A DNA stretch of 21,452 nucleotides from a virus. The notes below the pieces were generated by a model that worked only from the letters and a program-made list of their open reading frames with translations, did not search any database and had not been told where the DNA came from. The stretch spans positions 1 to 21,452 of the IMG/VR virus record IMGVR_UViG_3300010354_010060; one strand, given 5' to 3'. A program made the translations under genes and the position numbers. Positions within the stretch are counted from its first letter, which is position 1. Every line of letters begins with the position of its first letter. This document shows, in pieces, positions 20,820 through 21,452 of this stretch.

Positions 20820-21452
20820 AGGATTCATTGGCAGTCATGCTGTAAGCTTTTGGCACAAGCTGGGCGACCATGAAATCGTCACCTACGAATGGGACGAGCA
20901 CACATTACCTAGAATCGAAGGCCTAGACTGGGTTTTTCATTTTGGTGCAATAAGCAGCACTACCGAACGAGATGTAGCTCGAGTCATGCGACAGAATGTA
21001 GACTTTAGCATTTGGTTATACGAGGAATGTAGAAAACACGATGTCAATCTTCAATGGAGTAGCTCTGCGAGCGTGTATGGCCTTGGTACAGATTTTAGAG
21101 AAACCGCGCCCGTTGATCCGCGGAGTCCGTATGCGTGGTCCAAATACCTCTTCGAACACTACGTGGAAAAGCATCCGACGCATGTTCGGTGCCAGGGATT
21201 TAGATACTTTAATGTATATGGTGCAAACGAAATGCACAAAGGAACACAAGCTAGTCCTTACTATCAGTTTGCTGTTCAGGCACAATCCACTGGAATTATA
21301 AAAGTATTTGAAGGAAGCGACAATTTCCGTAGAGACTTTATATCAGTTGATCATGTATTAGGTGTTCAATTTCAATTTGTAAATTGCGACATCAAAGAAA
21401 ACGGCATATGGAATGTAGGCACTGGGCAAACAAAGTCATTTATGGATATTGC
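20794..21452 (+). CDS. hldD: ADP-L-glycero-D-manno-heptose 6-epimerase (partial, runs off the window)
   Basis: Extended SDR gene, 219 codons visible and open at the end. The start is TTG at 20794, because an in-frame TAA lies directly before it and the conserved MKILITGSRGFIGSH begins there. WSSSASVYG and SPYAWSKYLFEHY hold the Ser, Tyr and Lys catalytic residues. FRYFNVYGANEMHKGTQAS, FEGSDNFRRDF and GIWNVGTGQTKSF are characteristic of HldD/RfaD rather than other sugar epimerases. It converts ADP-D,D-heptose to ADP-L,D-heptose. It overlaps the adenylyltransferase gene by 26 bases. Bases 21040-21200 reach about 53-55% GC by hand count, above the surroundings, so this stretch may be of cellular origin. 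Confidence 0.88.
   Translation, partial: MKILITGSRGFIGSHAVSFWHKLGDHEIVTYEWDEHTLPRIEGLDWVFHFGAISSTTERDVARVMRQNVDFSIWLYEECRKHDVNLQWSSSASVYGLGTDFRETAPVDPRSPYAWSKYLFEHYVEKHPTHVRCQGFRYFNVYGANEMHKGTQASPYYQFAVQAQSTGIIKVFEGSDNFRRDFISVDHVLGVQFQFVNCDIKENGIWNVGTGQTKSFMDI

Noticed and set aside
1-21452. tRNA genes, CRISPR arrays, insertion sequences, riboswitches
   Set aside because: No cloverleaf-like segment, spaced direct repeats, transposase motif or conserved riboswitch core was seen in the few short gaps; genes fill nearly all of the window.

Overview
The window looks like part of the genome of a T4-like myovirus, most likely a marine or aquatic phage of a heterotrophic proteobacterium. The first 131 codons are the C-terminal part of a UvsX (T4-type RecA) recombinase, and a UvsY-like recombination mediator follows shortly after. 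Genes are packed with ATGA or TAATG overlaps, the DNA is AT-rich, there are many tiny unannotatable genes, and the only ATAAATA strings I found (the core of the T4 late promoter TATAAATA) lie in the three real intergenic gaps. No rRNA, tRNA, transposase, CRISPR array or structural (capsid, tail) gene is visible. The host assignment is inference.

Region 1 (1-3728, + strand): uvsX C-terminus, a small acidic protein, a radical SAM protein, uvsY-like, a small unknown protein, a class I methyltransferase and a nucleotidyltransferase with the GG.D..H.GH signature. Region 2 (3729-4031): a 303-base gap on the + strand that holds one 54-aa minus-strand gene with a perfect Shine-Dalgarno sequence and a late-promoter-like motif. 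Region 3 (4032-8895, + strand): a 515-aa unknown protein, a second radical SAM protein with a SPASM-like tail, a 58-aa protein, a MazG-like pyrophosphohydrolase, a 7Fe ferredoxin (FdxA), a membrane protein and a complete S-adenosylhomocysteine hydrolase.

Region 4 (8896-13660, - strand): a seven-gene operon read from 13660 downward: GT34-like glycosyltransferase, NAD-dependent epimerase, FkbM methyltransferase, a second small methyltransferase, a transketolase split into two very small subunits, and an RmlB-type dTDP-glucose 4,6-dehydratase. Region 5 (13710-21452, + strand): GT17 glycosyltransferase, a 49-aa protein, a second RmlB-like dehydratase, an unknown 236-aa protein, a sugar C-methyltransferase of the TylC3/NovU type, two GT9-like glycosyltransferases, a heptose-7-phosphate kinase, a cupin, a heptose-1-phosphate adenylyltransferase and an ADP-heptose 6-epimerase that runs off the end.

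Together, regions 4 and 5 form a roughly 12.5-kb sugar-nucleotide and glycosyl-transfer island. It combines a nucleotide-heptose branch (HldA, HldC and HldD homologues, with transketolase as a possible source of sedoheptulose 7-phosphate) and a dTDP-deoxysugar branch (two RmlB, an epimerase, C- and possibly O-methylation), and it has at least four glycosyltransferases. The methyltransferases would generate S-adenosylhomocysteine, which the phage AdoHcy hydrolase could remove. The ferredoxin could feed electrons to the two radical SAM enzymes. These functional links are inference from gene content. Whether the glycan decorates the virion or the infected cell cannot be read from this window.
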